Assembly (NCBI GenBank): GCA_016793305.1
Contig: JAEUHU010000134.1
Location: 1-52,181 of the forward strand
Source of the DNA: Planctomycetota bacterium
GTDB lineage: Bacteria; Planctomycetota; UBA1135; UBA2386
Reading direction: 5' to 3'
Length of the DNA: 52,181 nucleotides
The position numbers and the translations under genes are program-made. The first letter of the stretch is position 1, and each line of letters begins with the position of its first letter. The notes under the pieces are model-generated. The model saw nothing but the letters and a program-made list of their open reading frames with translations. It made no database searches and was not told the DNA's origin. This document shows, piece by piece, positions 37,769-46,219 of this stretch.

Positions 37769-38724
37769 GCGACGTCCTCTCGGCGCAGGCCGCAGCGCAG
37801 CTTGGCGCTGCGCGCGCGAGGATTGTCGTGCACCTCGCCGGGCATCGCCTCGACGGGCTTCTTGGTGAGCACCTCGAAGTGGGCGCGCAGGTAGTGCTTC
37901 ACCACGCGGTCCTCGTGCGAATGGAACGAGATCACGACGAGGCGGCCGCCGGGGCGCAAGCAGCGGCGCGCGGCCTCGAGGCCGCGCTCCAGCTCACCCA
38001 GTTCGTCGTTGACCTGCATGCGGATCGCCTGGAACGTGCGGGTCGCCGGATGGATCCGCCCACCGCGCGCCGCACCGGGAAGGGCACGGACCACGAGGTC
38101 GGCGAGCTGACCGGTGCGCACGATCGGGGTGCGCCGACGCACTTCGACGACGGACCGCGCGATGCGACGGCTATAGCGCTCGTCGCCCAGCCGATACAGA
38201 GTGTCGGCGAGCGTGCGTTCGTCGACGGACGCGAGCCAGTCCGCGGCGCTGACCGGCGCCGACGCGTCCATCCGCATGTCGAGAGGCCCATCGGCCATGA
38301 ACGAAAAACCCCGCTCGGGACGGTCCAACTGCAGTGAGCTCACGCCGAGGTCGAGCAGCACGCGATCGCAGCGGGACTGACCGATCACCGCCAACGCTTC
38401 GTGCATCCTCGCGTGAGGAAGATGGTGCAGCGAGACCCCGGCCGCGGCGCCGGCGGCCTTGGCTTCCGCCAGAGCCGACTGCGCCGCAACCAGGATCTCG
38501 CTGTCCCGATCGAGCCCCACCAACACACCGGCAGCGCCGATGGATTGCACGATTGCCCTCGCGTGCCCACCAGCGCCCACCGTACCATCGACGACCACCA
38601 AGCCCTCACGCAGGTCGAGATGTGCCATCACCTCGGCCAGCAGCACCGGGCGGTGGACGGGTTGCCTAGACCCGTCCACACCCTCGCTGCCACGATCCGT
38701 GTCGCCACCGTTCATGCGCCGCAT
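37765..38724 (-). CDS. rsmH: 16S rRNA (cytosine1402-N4)-methyltransferase RsmH
   Basis: Methylates C1402 in the decoding centre. ATG at 38724 or at 38715 is possible; neither has a strong ribosome site. About 319 residues. HRPVLLAEVM, DGTVGAGGHARAIV (SAM site), LLDLGVSSLQLDRPERGFSF and ISFHSHEDRVVKHYL are diagnostic. It overlaps the ftsL-like gene by 4 bp and follows mraZ by about 73 bp. Confidence 0.95.
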   Translation of the reverse strand: MRRMNGGDTDRGSEGVDGSRQPVHRPVLLAEVMAHLDLREGLVVVDGTVGAGGHARAIVQSIGAAGVLVGLDRDSEILVAAQSALAEAKAAGAAAGVSLHHLPHARMHEALAVIGQSRCDRVLLDLGVSSLQLDRPERGFSFMADGPLDMRMDASAPVSAADWLASVDERTLADTLYRLGDERYSRRIARSVVEVRRRTPIVRTGQLADLVVRALPGAARGGRIHPATRTFQAIRMQVNDELGELERGLEAARRCLRPGGRLVVISFHSHEDRVVKHYLRAHFEVLTKKPVEAMPGEVHDNPRARSAKLRCGLRREDVA

Positions 38725-38797
38725 CCCAGAGACCGCCCCGCAGCAGTCGCAGAACGCACCCCCTGACCGAGGGGGCGTCGACACGTCCTCACCACGC

Positions 38798-39274
38798 TCA
38801 CGGAGTGCCCGCGGGCGTCGACGATTGGGTAGGACCCACCAAGCTTGCAAAGAGCTGCTCTTCGTCGGGCCCCGCTTCGGCCAACGCCGTGTCCAGGTTG
38901 GCCGCCGCCCAGATCTCGAGGACCCGGCCGGTGCCTACCAAGACGACGGGCTGGCCTGGAGCGAGCCCCGCGTACTTGAGCAACGGCTCCGGCACCCTGA
39001 TGCGCCGGTTTCCGTCAGGCTCGACGGCCTCCGAGTGACCGAGAAATCGTCGGCACAGAGCGCGGTGAGCGCGGCTGCCAGGCACTGCCCGCCCGATCCG
39101 TTCGACGAGTTCACGAAACCCTTCGGCGTCGTGCAGGAGCAGGCAGCGATCCAGCCCGGCAGTCAGGTGGAACTTCCACTGGGCTTTCGGAATCTCGTCC
39201 AGGATGCGACCGGGCAGAACGAGTCTGCCCTTGTCGTCCAGGCCGTGCTCCGAGCTCCCAGAGTAGGTGACCAT
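38798..39274 (-). CDS. mraZ: Transcriptional regulator MraZ
   Basis: Ring-forming DNA-binding protein that controls the dcw cluster in E. coli. 158 residues with two SpoVT-AbrB folds: GLDDKGRLVLPGRI in the first and RRIRVPEPLLKYAGL in the second. ATG at 39274 is chosen for length. An array of GTGG-type repeats and a promoter lie directly upstream, so autoregulation is likely. First gene of the cluster. Confidence 0.93.
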   Translation of the reverse strand: MVTYSGSSEHGLDDKGRLVLPGRILDEIPKAQWKFHLTAGLDRCLLLHDAEGFRELVERIGRAVPGSRAHRALCRRFLGHSEAVEPDGNRRIRVPEPLLKYAGLAPGQPVVLVGTGRVLEIWAAANLDTALAEAGPDEEQLFASLVGPTQSSTPAGTP

Positions 39275-39315
39275 CGTGCCGTGTCCGGAGGCGCCGCTGC
39301 GCCATGTCCCCCCCA

Positions 39316-39343
39316 ATGCTAGCGCGCGCGAAACCACTGTCAA
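39316..39343 (-). promoter_or_regulatory. Sigma70-like promoter of the dcw cluster
   Basis: On the minus strand, a perfect TTGACA (39343-39338) is followed after 16 bases by TAGCAT (39321-39316). The predicted start is near 39308, leaving a short leader of about 34 nt before mraZ. The -35 box sits between two GTGGT operator repeats, so bound MraZ would cover the promoter. Confidence 0.68.
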
Positions 39344-39398
39344 CCACTGACACCCACTCGCCAACCACTTCTACCCACGATAAACCACCAGTAACCAG
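39333..39398 (-). promoter_or_regulatory. MraZ operator: phased GTGG(G/T) repeats
   Basis: Six ACCAC/CCCAC pentamers (GTGGT/GTGGG on the mraZ strand) begin at 39333, 39343, 39353, 39364, 39374 and 39384, with a degenerate seventh (CTGGT) at 39394. Spacing is 10 bp, once 11 bp, i.e. one helical turn. Known MraZ boxes are TGGGN direct repeats with 5-nt spacers upstream of mraZ. The overlap with the promoter implies repression. Confidence 0.82.
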
Positions 39399-39516
39399 CA
39401 TCTCCCCCACCCCATGGGGAGGGACCTGACCCACCGCCCCCAGCCGGAGGGTCGGCAAGAGACCGTGGCCGCAGCGAGATTTTTCGATCCACCCCCAGAA
39501 ACCAACGACCGCTCCC

Positions 39517-40113
39517 ATGCCCCAGTTGCTCCGTCGTGTCCTGGCCTCGGCCTGCCTCGTGCTGGCCGGCTGCTCCGGCAACGAGCTGATCGGCTTCCAC
39601 TTGGACCTGACCCAGAAGGGCGGCGCCAGGCTCACCACCAGGGCCCTCGTCGACAGCCCGAAGCCCGGCCCAGCCGAGGTCGCCGCCCACGGCGTGAAGT
39701 GGGACAGGACCGCAGCCCTGGTGCACAGCCAGGGCACGGTCGCCAACCTCGCCAACCTCGATTTCGGCGACCAGAGCCTGCGCATCGTGCCGCGCCTGGA
39801 AGGCGAAGGGCCGACCCTGCGCATCCACCTGCAGCGTGGCCCGGCAGCCGGATGGGTGCAGAGCCTGGCCCTGCCGCTCGACAAGCGCACACCGCTGACG
39901 AAGGTCTACGACCCGACCGGCAAGACCACCGTGTTCGCCGACGTGTTGCGGCTCGAGATCGAGAACGCGACCGACGTGGTCGGCAGCAGCGTGCTGCCGA
40001 CGGCGCGCGGCGTCGAAGCAGGCCGCGACGGCAAGCGCGCCTGGCTGCTGATCCCGGTGGCGACCGCCCTCGAACCAGGGCCCGAGGTGGTCTGGGACGT
40101 CAGCTGGCGCTGA
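39517..40113 (+). CDS. Putative lipoprotein of unknown function
   Basis: 198 residues, divergent from mraZ. The N-terminus MPQLLRRVLASACLVLAGCSG is a lipoprotein signal with lipobox LAGC and lipidated Cys19. The rest appears beta-rich without a motif I recognise. It is convergent with the next gene (18-bp gap). A 10-bp palindrome CCCCATGGGG lies upstream at 39410-39419. It could be an envelope protein, but nothing shows its function. Confidence 0.8.
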   Translation: MPQLLRRVLASACLVLAGCSGNELIGFHLDLTQKGGARLTTRALVDSPKPGPAEVAAHGVKWDRTAALVHSQGTVANLANLDFGDQSLRIVPRLEGEGPTLRIHLQRGPAAGWVQSLALPLDKRTPLTKVYDPTGKTTVFADVLRLEIENATDVVGSSVLPTARGVEAGRDGKRAWLLIPVATALEPGPEVVWDVSWR

Positions 40114-40131
40114 ACGACGACACCGACAGGG

Positions 40132-40671
40132 TCAGGACGCGTCCCCGGCGTTCGCCCCGGAGTCGGCCACACCCTCGCCGATCGCCGCCATCAATTCGTC
40201 GCGCAGGCCACCAAGATCCGACAAGTCGATCGCCGGCGCGATCAACGGGATGGGCTCCATCTCCTTGATCTTCGGGTCGACCACCACGAGATCCGCCCGC
40301 TCCTGCTCGGCGGTGCGCGGCGCCACCATGCGCAGCACCCGCTTGCGCAACAGCAACAGCGCACAGAAGTAGCGCAGCGCCCGCGCCCGGTCGTCGTCGA
40401 CCGAAGCGAGGCGGTCGAACAGGGCCCGCAGGCTGTTGAGGTCGAGCACCGGCTCCTTGCTGCCGGTCGCCTTGCGGACCGTGCGCCAGAAGATCGGCGG
40501 CTCCGCCTTGGTGCAGTGCCGCTCGTGCTCCTGGAAGCAGGCGTCGCACAGATCGTGGCGCACACAGTCTGGCCACGTCAGCACGGCGAACCAGCTGCGG
40601 CTGGTCGGCAACGGGCAGCCGGGGCGCTCGCACGCCTTGCGGTCACGGTGGATCTTCCAGTCGTCAGCCAT
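40132..40671 (-). CDS. Cysteine-rich protein of unknown function (probable zinc binder)
   Basis: 179 residues. The N-terminal 55 residues hold six cysteines (C14, C19, C36, C42, C45, C53) in ACERPGC...CVRHDLCDACF order, suggesting one or two zinc sites. A middle helix-rich part (LRYFCALLLLRKRVLRMV) and an acidic C-terminus follow. Its start overlaps the HEAT-like lipoprotein gene by 8 bp, so the two are likely cotranscribed and linked in function. Confidence 0.8.
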   Translation of the reverse strand: MADDWKIHRDRKACERPGCPLPTSRSWFAVLTWPDCVRHDLCDACFQEHERHCTKAEPPIFWRTVRKATGSKEPVLDLNSLRALFDRLASVDDDRARALRYFCALLLLRKRVLRMVAPRTAEQERADLVVVDPKIKEMEPIPLIAPAIDLSDLGGLRDELMAAIGEGVADSGANAGDAS

Positions 40672-41638
40672 CGCGGTCCTTCGTCAAAGCCGGACGCTGC
40701 TTCGACGTCGGCTCCGACGCGCTCGCCTCCGGCATGGTCTTGACCAGTTCTCGCCAAGCGGCCACGGAACGCACTCCGCGCGTGGTCGTCAGGCGCTGCA
40801 GCGCCGCCTGCGCCGCCCGCTCCCCTTCGTCGTCGCGGCTGGCGATGCAACGCTCGAGGCGAGCCACCAGGGCATCCCCGCTGGCGCGGACCCGCAGCTC
40901 GCCCATCGCCTGCACGATCGTGCGTACGACGAACGGATCCCGCTCGGCGTCCAGGTGCGCCAGCAGCACCGGCAACCCCGCCACCCCGCCGCTGGCGAGG
41001 CCTCGCGCCGCGTCGGCCCGCACCGTGTAGTCGCCGTCGACGAGCATCGCCGTCAGCTGCTGCAGCGACGGGGCGTCGAGCCCGACCAACCCGAGGGCAC
41101 GGGCGGCCGCCCGCCGCGCCTTGACGGAGCCGGTTCGGGCCACCTCGAACAGGGCCTGGCGCGCCGGGGCGCCGACCTCGGCCAGCAGCTCGATGCCCAG
41201 CTCGCGGTGCAGTGGCTGGTCGTCGAGCAACAGGTCGCCGACCAGCACCGGCACGGCGCGTTCGCCGGCGGCGCGGATCTCCTCGATGGCGCGCGCTTCG
41301 ACCGGATCCTGTCCGGCGGCGCGCCGCGCGAGTTCCTCGGGACGCGACGCCAACGGCCGCTGCTCACGCACGGCGAACACGTCGTGCACGAACATGCGGA
41401 CCAGCCAGCCGGTGGCGTCCGGATCGCGCCAGACTTCGGCCCGCCGGACCGCGTAGTCCGGCTGCTCGGCGCGGTAAGCCGCCTCGGCCGCACGCAACAC
41501 GGCGATCTGGCCTTCGCCGAGGCGACCGGGCTGGTAGCGCGCTGGCGCCGCAGCGCAGGCAGCGAACAGCACGAAGCCGACGAGGGCCAGCCCGGCGCGG
41601 GCGGTGTGGCGAGCATGCGTGGCGAGCCCCGGGTGCAT
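40664..41638 (-). CDS. HEAT-repeat-like lipoprotein
   Basis: 324 residues. The N-terminus ends in FAACAAAP, a probable lipobox with Phe at -3, which is less usual. The body carries several HEAT-like helical repeats (for example RRAAARALGLVGLDAP and YTVRADAARGLASGG), a scaffold for protein binding. It is divergent from the GNAT gene with an 18-bp gap between start codons, so their promoters must overlap. The stop overlaps the cysteine-rich gene. Confidence 0.82.
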   Translation of the reverse strand: MHPGLATHARHTARAGLALVGFVLFAACAAAPARYQPGRLGEGQIAVLRAAEAAYRAEQPDYAVRRAEVWRDPDATGWLVRMFVHDVFAVREQRPLASRPEELARRAAGQDPVEARAIEEIRAAGERAVPVLVGDLLLDDQPLHRELGIELLAEVGAPARQALFEVARTGSVKARRAAARALGLVGLDAPSLQQLTAMLVDGDYTVRADAARGLASGGVAGLPVLLAHLDAERDPFVVRTIVQAMGELRVRASGDALVARLERCIASRDDEGERAAQAALQRLTTTRGVRSVAAWRELVKTMPEASASEPTSKQRPALTKDRDG

Positions 41639-41656
41639 CCCCTAACGTCTATCCGG

Positions 41657-42790
41657 ATGAGTGCCCCCGCAAAAGACCTGCGTGCGAGCTCGACGATCCG
41701 GACCGAGGCGAATCCCGGCCGCTTCCTCGACCTGCAGCGCGGCTTCTATCGCGGCGATCCCCACTTCGTGCCGCCGCTCGCCGCCGGGGAGAAGTGGCAG
41801 ATCGACCCGCGCAAGAACCCGTTCTTCCGCCACGCCGAGGCCGGGTTCTTCAGCGCCTGGCGCGACGGCCGCTGCACGGGCCGAGTCAGCGCCTGCCGGG
41901 ACCGGCTGCACGACGAGTTCCACGGCGACCGGGTCGGCTTCTTCGGCCACTTCGAAGCGAGCGACGCCGACACGGCGGCCCAGCTCCTGGGCCACGCGGC
42001 CGACTGGTGCCGGCAACGCGGCGCCACCGAGCTGCGCGGCCCGGTCGACCTGTCGACCAACTACCGCTGCGGGCTGCTGGTCGAAGGCCAGCCCGGCAAG
42101 CCGGTGATGATGATGCCGCACAACCCGCCGCACTACGCGGGCTGGCTCGAAGCGTTCGGGCTCGAGAAGGCCAAGGACCTGGTGGCGCTGCGCGGCACCA
42201 GCGTCGGCATCGATCGCAAGCGCATGGCGCGCATCGCCGAACACCTGCAGAAGCGCAACGCGGCGACGATCCGGCGCGTCGACATGCGCCACTTCGAGCG
42301 CGACGTGCGCATCATGTGGCGTCTCTACGAGAAGATCTGGGAACGCAACTGGGGGTTCGTGCCGATGCCCGAGGACGAGTTCCTCGCCCAGGCGCGCGAC
42401 CTGAAGAAGATCGCGCACCCGGCCCTGCTGCAGATCGCCGAGATCGACGGCGAACCGGTCGGCTTCCTGGTGGCGCTGCCGGACGTCAACGAGGCGGTGC
42501 ACGCCTGCCGCGGCCGGCTGCTCCCGTTCGGCTGGTGGAAGTTCCTCCGCCAGCTGCGCGCCACCACCACGATCCGCGTGCTGACCCTCGGCGTGGCCCA
42601 GGAGTTCCGCCGCGCCGGTGTCGACGTGATGATGATGCAGCGGGTCATGGAGGACGGCATCGCCGCTGGTTTCGACGCCTGCGAAGCCAGCTGGATCCTC
42701 GAGGACAACCACGACATGCTGAACCCGCTGGCGACGATGGGCCTCTGCCTCTACCGCCGCTACCGCCTCTACCGGAAGAGCCTCCCCTGA
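41657..42790 (+). CDS. GNAT-fold acyltransferase-like protein (YghO-like)
   Basis: 377 residues beginning MSAPAKDLRASSTIRTEANP. The N-terminal block (GRFLDLQRGFYRGDPHFVPP) and HNPPHYAGWLEAFGLEKAKD resemble the YghO/BcerS-like acyltransferase group. The C-terminal LTLGVAQEFRRAGVDVMMMQ matches the GNAT acyl-CoA-binding loop. Substrate unknown. Its stop overlaps the start of the tiny membrane protein (TGATG). Confidence 0.75.
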   Translation: MSAPAKDLRASSTIRTEANPGRFLDLQRGFYRGDPHFVPPLAAGEKWQIDPRKNPFFRHAEAGFFSAWRDGRCTGRVSACRDRLHDEFHGDRVGFFGHFEASDADTAAQLLGHAADWCRQRGATELRGPVDLSTNYRCGLLVEGQPGKPVMMMPHNPPHYAGWLEAFGLEKAKDLVALRGTSVGIDRKRMARIAEHLQKRNAATIRRVDMRHFERDVRIMWRLYEKIWERNWGFVPMPEDEFLAQARDLKKIAHPALLQIAEIDGEPVGFLVALPDVNEAVHACRGRLLPFGWWKFLRQLRATTTIRVLTLGVAQEFRRAGVDVMMMQRVMEDGIAAGFDACEASWILEDNHDMLNPLATMGLCLYRRYRLYRKSLP

Positions 42791-43005
42791 TGGACTTCAA
42801 GCTGAAAGCCGGCATGCCCGGCATGCCGTCGATCCCACCGCAACTGCCCGGGGTGCTGTTCGTGCTCGGCGCCGCCGTCGCCGGCTTCGGCATGCTGGTG
42901 CTGATCTACGAGTGGCTGGTCCGCTGGCTCGTCGCCGGCGTGTTCATGGTGCTCGGCCTCGTGCTGCTGATGACCGCAGCCCGCGCCCGCCGCATGCTCG
43001 GCTGA
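42790..43005 (+). CDS. Small membrane protein with two predicted helices
   Basis: 71 residues. It begins at the A of the TGATG junction with the GNAT gene, so translation is probably coupled. A Met/Pro/Gly-rich start (MPGMPSIPPQLPG) is followed by two hydrophobic segments (about 21-41 and 45-63) and a basic end (RARRML). No family recognised. It may anchor or assist the acyltransferase. Confidence 0.7.
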   Translation: MDFKLKAGMPGMPSIPPQLPGVLFVLGAAVAGFGMLVLIYEWLVRWLVAGVFMVLGLVLLMTAARARRMLG

Positions 43006-43022
43006 CCGCGGGCGACACCCGC

Positions 43023-43619
43023 TCAACGCAGCATCAGCTCGTCCAGCTTGTGCAGCCGCGCGTCGACGCAGGCGAACACGTCCTCGTGGCGTTCGAGCAC
43101 CGCCCCGGTGCGCCGATCGCAACGCACCACCTCGTCCGGCGTGCGCCCCATGCCGGCGAGGTGCACGCTGAGGTCCAGGCTGTTCACGGCGAACGCCACG
43201 GCACCGGCTGGTTTCCAGCCGAGCACGTCGAGTTCGTAGTTCAGCGCCACCAGGTCCTCGGGCTGCAGTGCCAACGCACCGAGCCCGATTCCCGGTCGGC
43301 GCAGTCCGAACACCTGGAAGGCACCGAGGAACAACCGCATGCCACCGCAGCAGCGGTAGAAGGCGCGCAGTCGGTTCGGCAGCGCCTGCCCGAGATCCTG
43401 TTCGAGCCTGACCACCTGGTCGACCTTCAGTCCAGGGAACACCGCATGCATCCACAGCTCGCTGTCTGCGTCGGGCACTCGCGCGATCAACTCGACACCG
43501 AACCGGGAGCGACGCGATCCGAGCGAACGCCAGCGATCCAACAGATGCTGGATGCCGGCGATGTGGGCGAGGGTGCTCATGCTCCAGGGCTTTCGAGCCG
43601 GGAGGCCCGGACGCTGCAT
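43023..43619 (-). CDS. SUKH (SMI1/KNR4) domain protein
   Basis: 198 residues; ATG at 43619 has GGGAG eight bases upstream. The LPNRLRAFYRCCGGMRLF segment is the SMI1/KNR4 core, near residues 80-110, followed by a beta-rich half. SUKH domains are common immunity proteins in polymorphic-toxin systems, but no toxin gene is visible next to it. It follows batD by 89 bp and is convergent with the small membrane protein gene. Confidence 0.7.
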   Translation of the reverse strand: MQRPGLPARKPWSMSTLAHIAGIQHLLDRWRSLGSRRSRFGVELIARVPDADSELWMHAVFPGLKVDQVVRLEQDLGQALPNRLRAFYRCCGGMRLFLGAFQVFGLRRPGIGLGALALQPEDLVALNYELDVLGWKPAGAVAFAVNSLDLSVHLAGMGRTPDEVVRCDRRTGAVLERHEDVFACVDARLHKLDELMLR

Positions 43620-43708
43620 GAGGAAACTCCCGCAGCTCCGGCTTCTGGAACCCGAGTGCGCTGGCTCGCCAGCCGATGCCGCATCCCGCGACAGGAGCCG
43701 GCGAGCCG

Positions 43709-46219
43709 TCAGTCGATCACACCGACGTTCGCGCTCGGCACGTAGCCGATGCGATCGCCGGCTTGCACGCGCACGAACGACCCGACCGCGCTGCCGAGCA
43801 CCGTCACCGTCACCCCGGGACGCACGGTCGCGAGTGCCGGCAGGTCGGCGCGCGGTTCGGCGGCGAGTTCGAGCCGCTGCAACGCGATCGCGCGCATGGG
43901 CCGCGCCGGCGCCAGCCACAGCAGCTCGGCGGCGATGGCGACGGCGTGCACCAGCAGCAGGCCGCCGAGCCAGCGCAACCACGGTCGCCGCCAGCCGAAC
44001 AGCAAGGCGGCCGCCGCGAGTGTCATCAGGCCGGCACATGCGAGCTGCAGCTCCGTCGTGGTGAAGCGGCGCAGCAGCCGCGCGACCTGTGCGAACAGGC
44101 CGTCGTCCTCGGCCGGCAGCTCGAGCCGTTCCTGCACGAGGCGCAGGTTGGCGAGCAGTTCCTCGTCGCGCGGCAGGCCGAGCCGCGCCGACTCGTAGGC
44201 CCACAACGCACGCGGCAGATCGGGCGGTTCCATGCGCACGAAGCAGTTGCCGCGCGCGCGCAGGAGTCGGCGATCCCCGGTCGCCGCGAACGCCTGCGCG
44301 AACCCGGCCTCCGCCGCGGCCCAGTCCTTCGCCCGATAGGCCGCCACCGCCGCATCGGCCGGCGCTTGCGCCGTGAGGCCTTCGCCCGAGGCCAGCGCAC
44401 CCAACAAGGGCAGCAGCAACCACGGCAGTCCACGCACGACGCCGAAGCGCGCCCCTTCGAGATCGCGCAGCAGGCCTCGCACGGTGTCCGCCGACAGCGA
44501 GGCGCCACCGCCGTATCGGGCCGCCGTGCCGCTTTCGATCGCCACTGCGGCGCGCTGCGCCAGTTCGGGCGCGACGCCGGCCGCCTGGAGGCGCGCCGCC
44601 GCGTCGGCGGCGATCAGCGCCGCGCCCGGCACGCCGAGCCGCGCGCCCAGGTAGTCGGCCAGCACCAGCGCCGGATCGGCGCCAGCATCGAGCTGGGTCA
44701 GCGCCGCCCGCATCGCCCGCCGCGCCCGCCCACCGACCACGTCGGCCCGCCGCGCCGACCAGAACCGGCCGCACAGCAGGCCCGTCAGCAGCAGCAGCCA
44801 CGGGCCCAGCACGGCAGCCCAGTTGCCGAGCACCGAGCCGAGCTCCCGCTGCACCGCCGGGCCACGCAGGTCCGGCAGGTCGAACACGTCGTCGACGCCG
44901 GGAGTCACCGCAGCCGCCACGTTCTCGGGCATCGCCGCCAGCGTCTCACCCGGCGGCAGCGGCGTCACCTGCAGCGACAGCGGCGGCGTGCGCACCGCGA
45001 CGAACCGTTCGACGCCCGGCGTGGTGTCGAAGAAGTTCCACTCGATCGCCGGCACCTGCGTCACGGTGTCGCGCAGCGGCGTCAGGTCGTAGGTGACGGC
45101 GACCCGTTCGGCGCTGCGCTGCACCTCGGTCTGGCCGAGCTTGTGCAGGCCCGGCAGGTCGTCGAGGGTCGGCAGGCGCAGGAACTCGAGGTTGCCCTGG
45201 CCGCGCACCGTCAGCGTCAGCTTCACCGAGTTGCCGACCTTGACCTGGTCGCGATCGAGCGTCGCCTCGAGCGTGAAGCGGCCGACCGCGCCGTAGTACG
45301 GATTCGGGCGCCCGGCGTCGGGGATCGGCAGCACCTCGATCGACAGCGGCTTGCCGTAGACGAAGAAGTTCTCGCTCATGCCGCCGCGCGCCAACCCGAA
45401 CACGTCGCGGCTCTCGTTGCGCACCACCTGGAAGCGCAGCGTCGGCTCGACCAACTCGATGCGCCCGGGCTGCGTCGGCACGTAGGCTCGCTCGAGCCGG
45501 AAGCGCTGCCAGCTGGCGCCATCGCGCTCGAACACCGGGTCGTGCCCCACCGCGACCAGCCGGTTGCCACCGTGGACGATCAGGGTGGTCGTGCCGATCG
45601 GCTCGGGCAACTCGATCTTTTCGGCGTACGGCATCTGGTCGAGCCACGGCGCCTGCACTTCGACATCCTGGTAGACCTGGCCGGTCTGCGCGCGGCCACG
45701 GGCCAGGCGCACGCCGTTCTGCACGCCGAACTCGACGTGCAGCCGCACCGGTTCGTGCACGTAGACGCGGGTCTTCTCCGGCACCACGTCGAGCCACGCG
45801 AACTGCTCGCCGCGCAGGTCCTTGGTCGCTTCGAGCCGGATCACCGAGGTGGCCTGCTCGCGCGAGCCGGTCCACACCGGGAACGACGGCACCTCGAACC
45901 GACCTTCGCGCTGCGGCTGCAGTTCGAGCTGATAGACGACCTGCACGCTGTGCACGCGGCGGCCGTTGGCGATCTGCACCTGCTCCTGCCGAGACGGGCC
46001 GAACACACGCACCAAGAGGCCATCGACCTTCGGCACGGCGAGGTCGCGCAGCGAGCCCTGCGGATCGTGGATGCGCACGTCGACGCGAGCCGAATCGCCG
46101 AGCCGCAGCACCGACGGTTCGGGGCCGGCGACCTCGAGGCGTTCCTGGGCGGTGAGCATCGCCGTCACAGCGACGACGCCCCAGCAGGCCGGCAGCATCT
46201 TCGCGAGCGCTTTCACCAA
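43709..46219 (-). CDS. batD: BatD-like protein fused to BatE-like TPR/SH3 region
   Basis: 836 residues: signal peptide, several Ig-like oxygen-tolerance domains (PGRIELVEPTLRFQVV and similar), a membrane helix (about 470), an alanine-rich cytoplasmic part and a TPR-like stretch (AAYRAKDWAAAEAGFAQAF). Two membrane helices and a C-terminal SH3-type domain (VTVTVLGSAVGSFVRVQAG) follow. BatD and BatE are separate genes in many bacteria, so this looks like a fusion. It overlaps the TPR gene by 7 bp. Confidence 0.85.
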   Translation of the reverse strand: MVKALAKMLPACWGVVAVTAMLTAQERLEVAGPEPSVLRLGDSARVDVRIHDPQGSLRDLAVPKVDGLLVRVFGPSRQEQVQIANGRRVHSVQVVYQLELQPQREGRFEVPSFPVWTGSREQATSVIRLEATKDLRGEQFAWLDVVPEKTRVYVHEPVRLHVEFGVQNGVRLARGRAQTGQVYQDVEVQAPWLDQMPYAEKIELPEPIGTTTLIVHGGNRLVAVGHDPVFERDGASWQRFRLERAYVPTQPGRIELVEPTLRFQVVRNESRDVFGLARGGMSENFFVYGKPLSIEVLPIPDAGRPNPYYGAVGRFTLEATLDRDQVKVGNSVKLTLTVRGQGNLEFLRLPTLDDLPGLHKLGQTEVQRSAERVAVTYDLTPLRDTVTQVPAIEWNFFDTTPGVERFVAVRTPPLSLQVTPLPPGETLAAMPENVAAAVTPGVDDVFDLPDLRGPAVQRELGSVLGNWAAVLGPWLLLLTGLLCGRFWSARRADVVGGRARRAMRAALTQLDAGADPALVLADYLGARLGVPGAALIAADAAARLQAAGVAPELAQRAAVAIESGTAARYGGGASLSADTVRGLLRDLEGARFGVVRGLPWLLLPLLGALASGEGLTAQAPADAAVAAYRAKDWAAAEAGFAQAFAATGDRRLLRARGNCFVRMEPPDLPRALWAYESARLGLPRDEELLANLRLVQERLELPAEDDGLFAQVARLLRRFTTTELQLACAGLMTLAAAALLFGWRRPWLRWLGGLLLVHAVAIAAELLWLAPARPMRAIALQRLELAAEPRADLPALATVRPGVTVTVLGSAVGSFVRVQAGDRIGYVPSANVGVID

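Noticed and set aside
39399..39516. Plus-strand promoter for the divergent lipoprotein
   Set aside because: No -35/-10 pair with acceptable spacing could be picked out; only a CCCCATGGGG palindrome is visible.
43023..44801. A 592-codon frame reading from batD into the SUKH gene
   Set aside because: Only the last about 198 codons have a recognisable fold and ribosome site; the first part is out of frame within batD.
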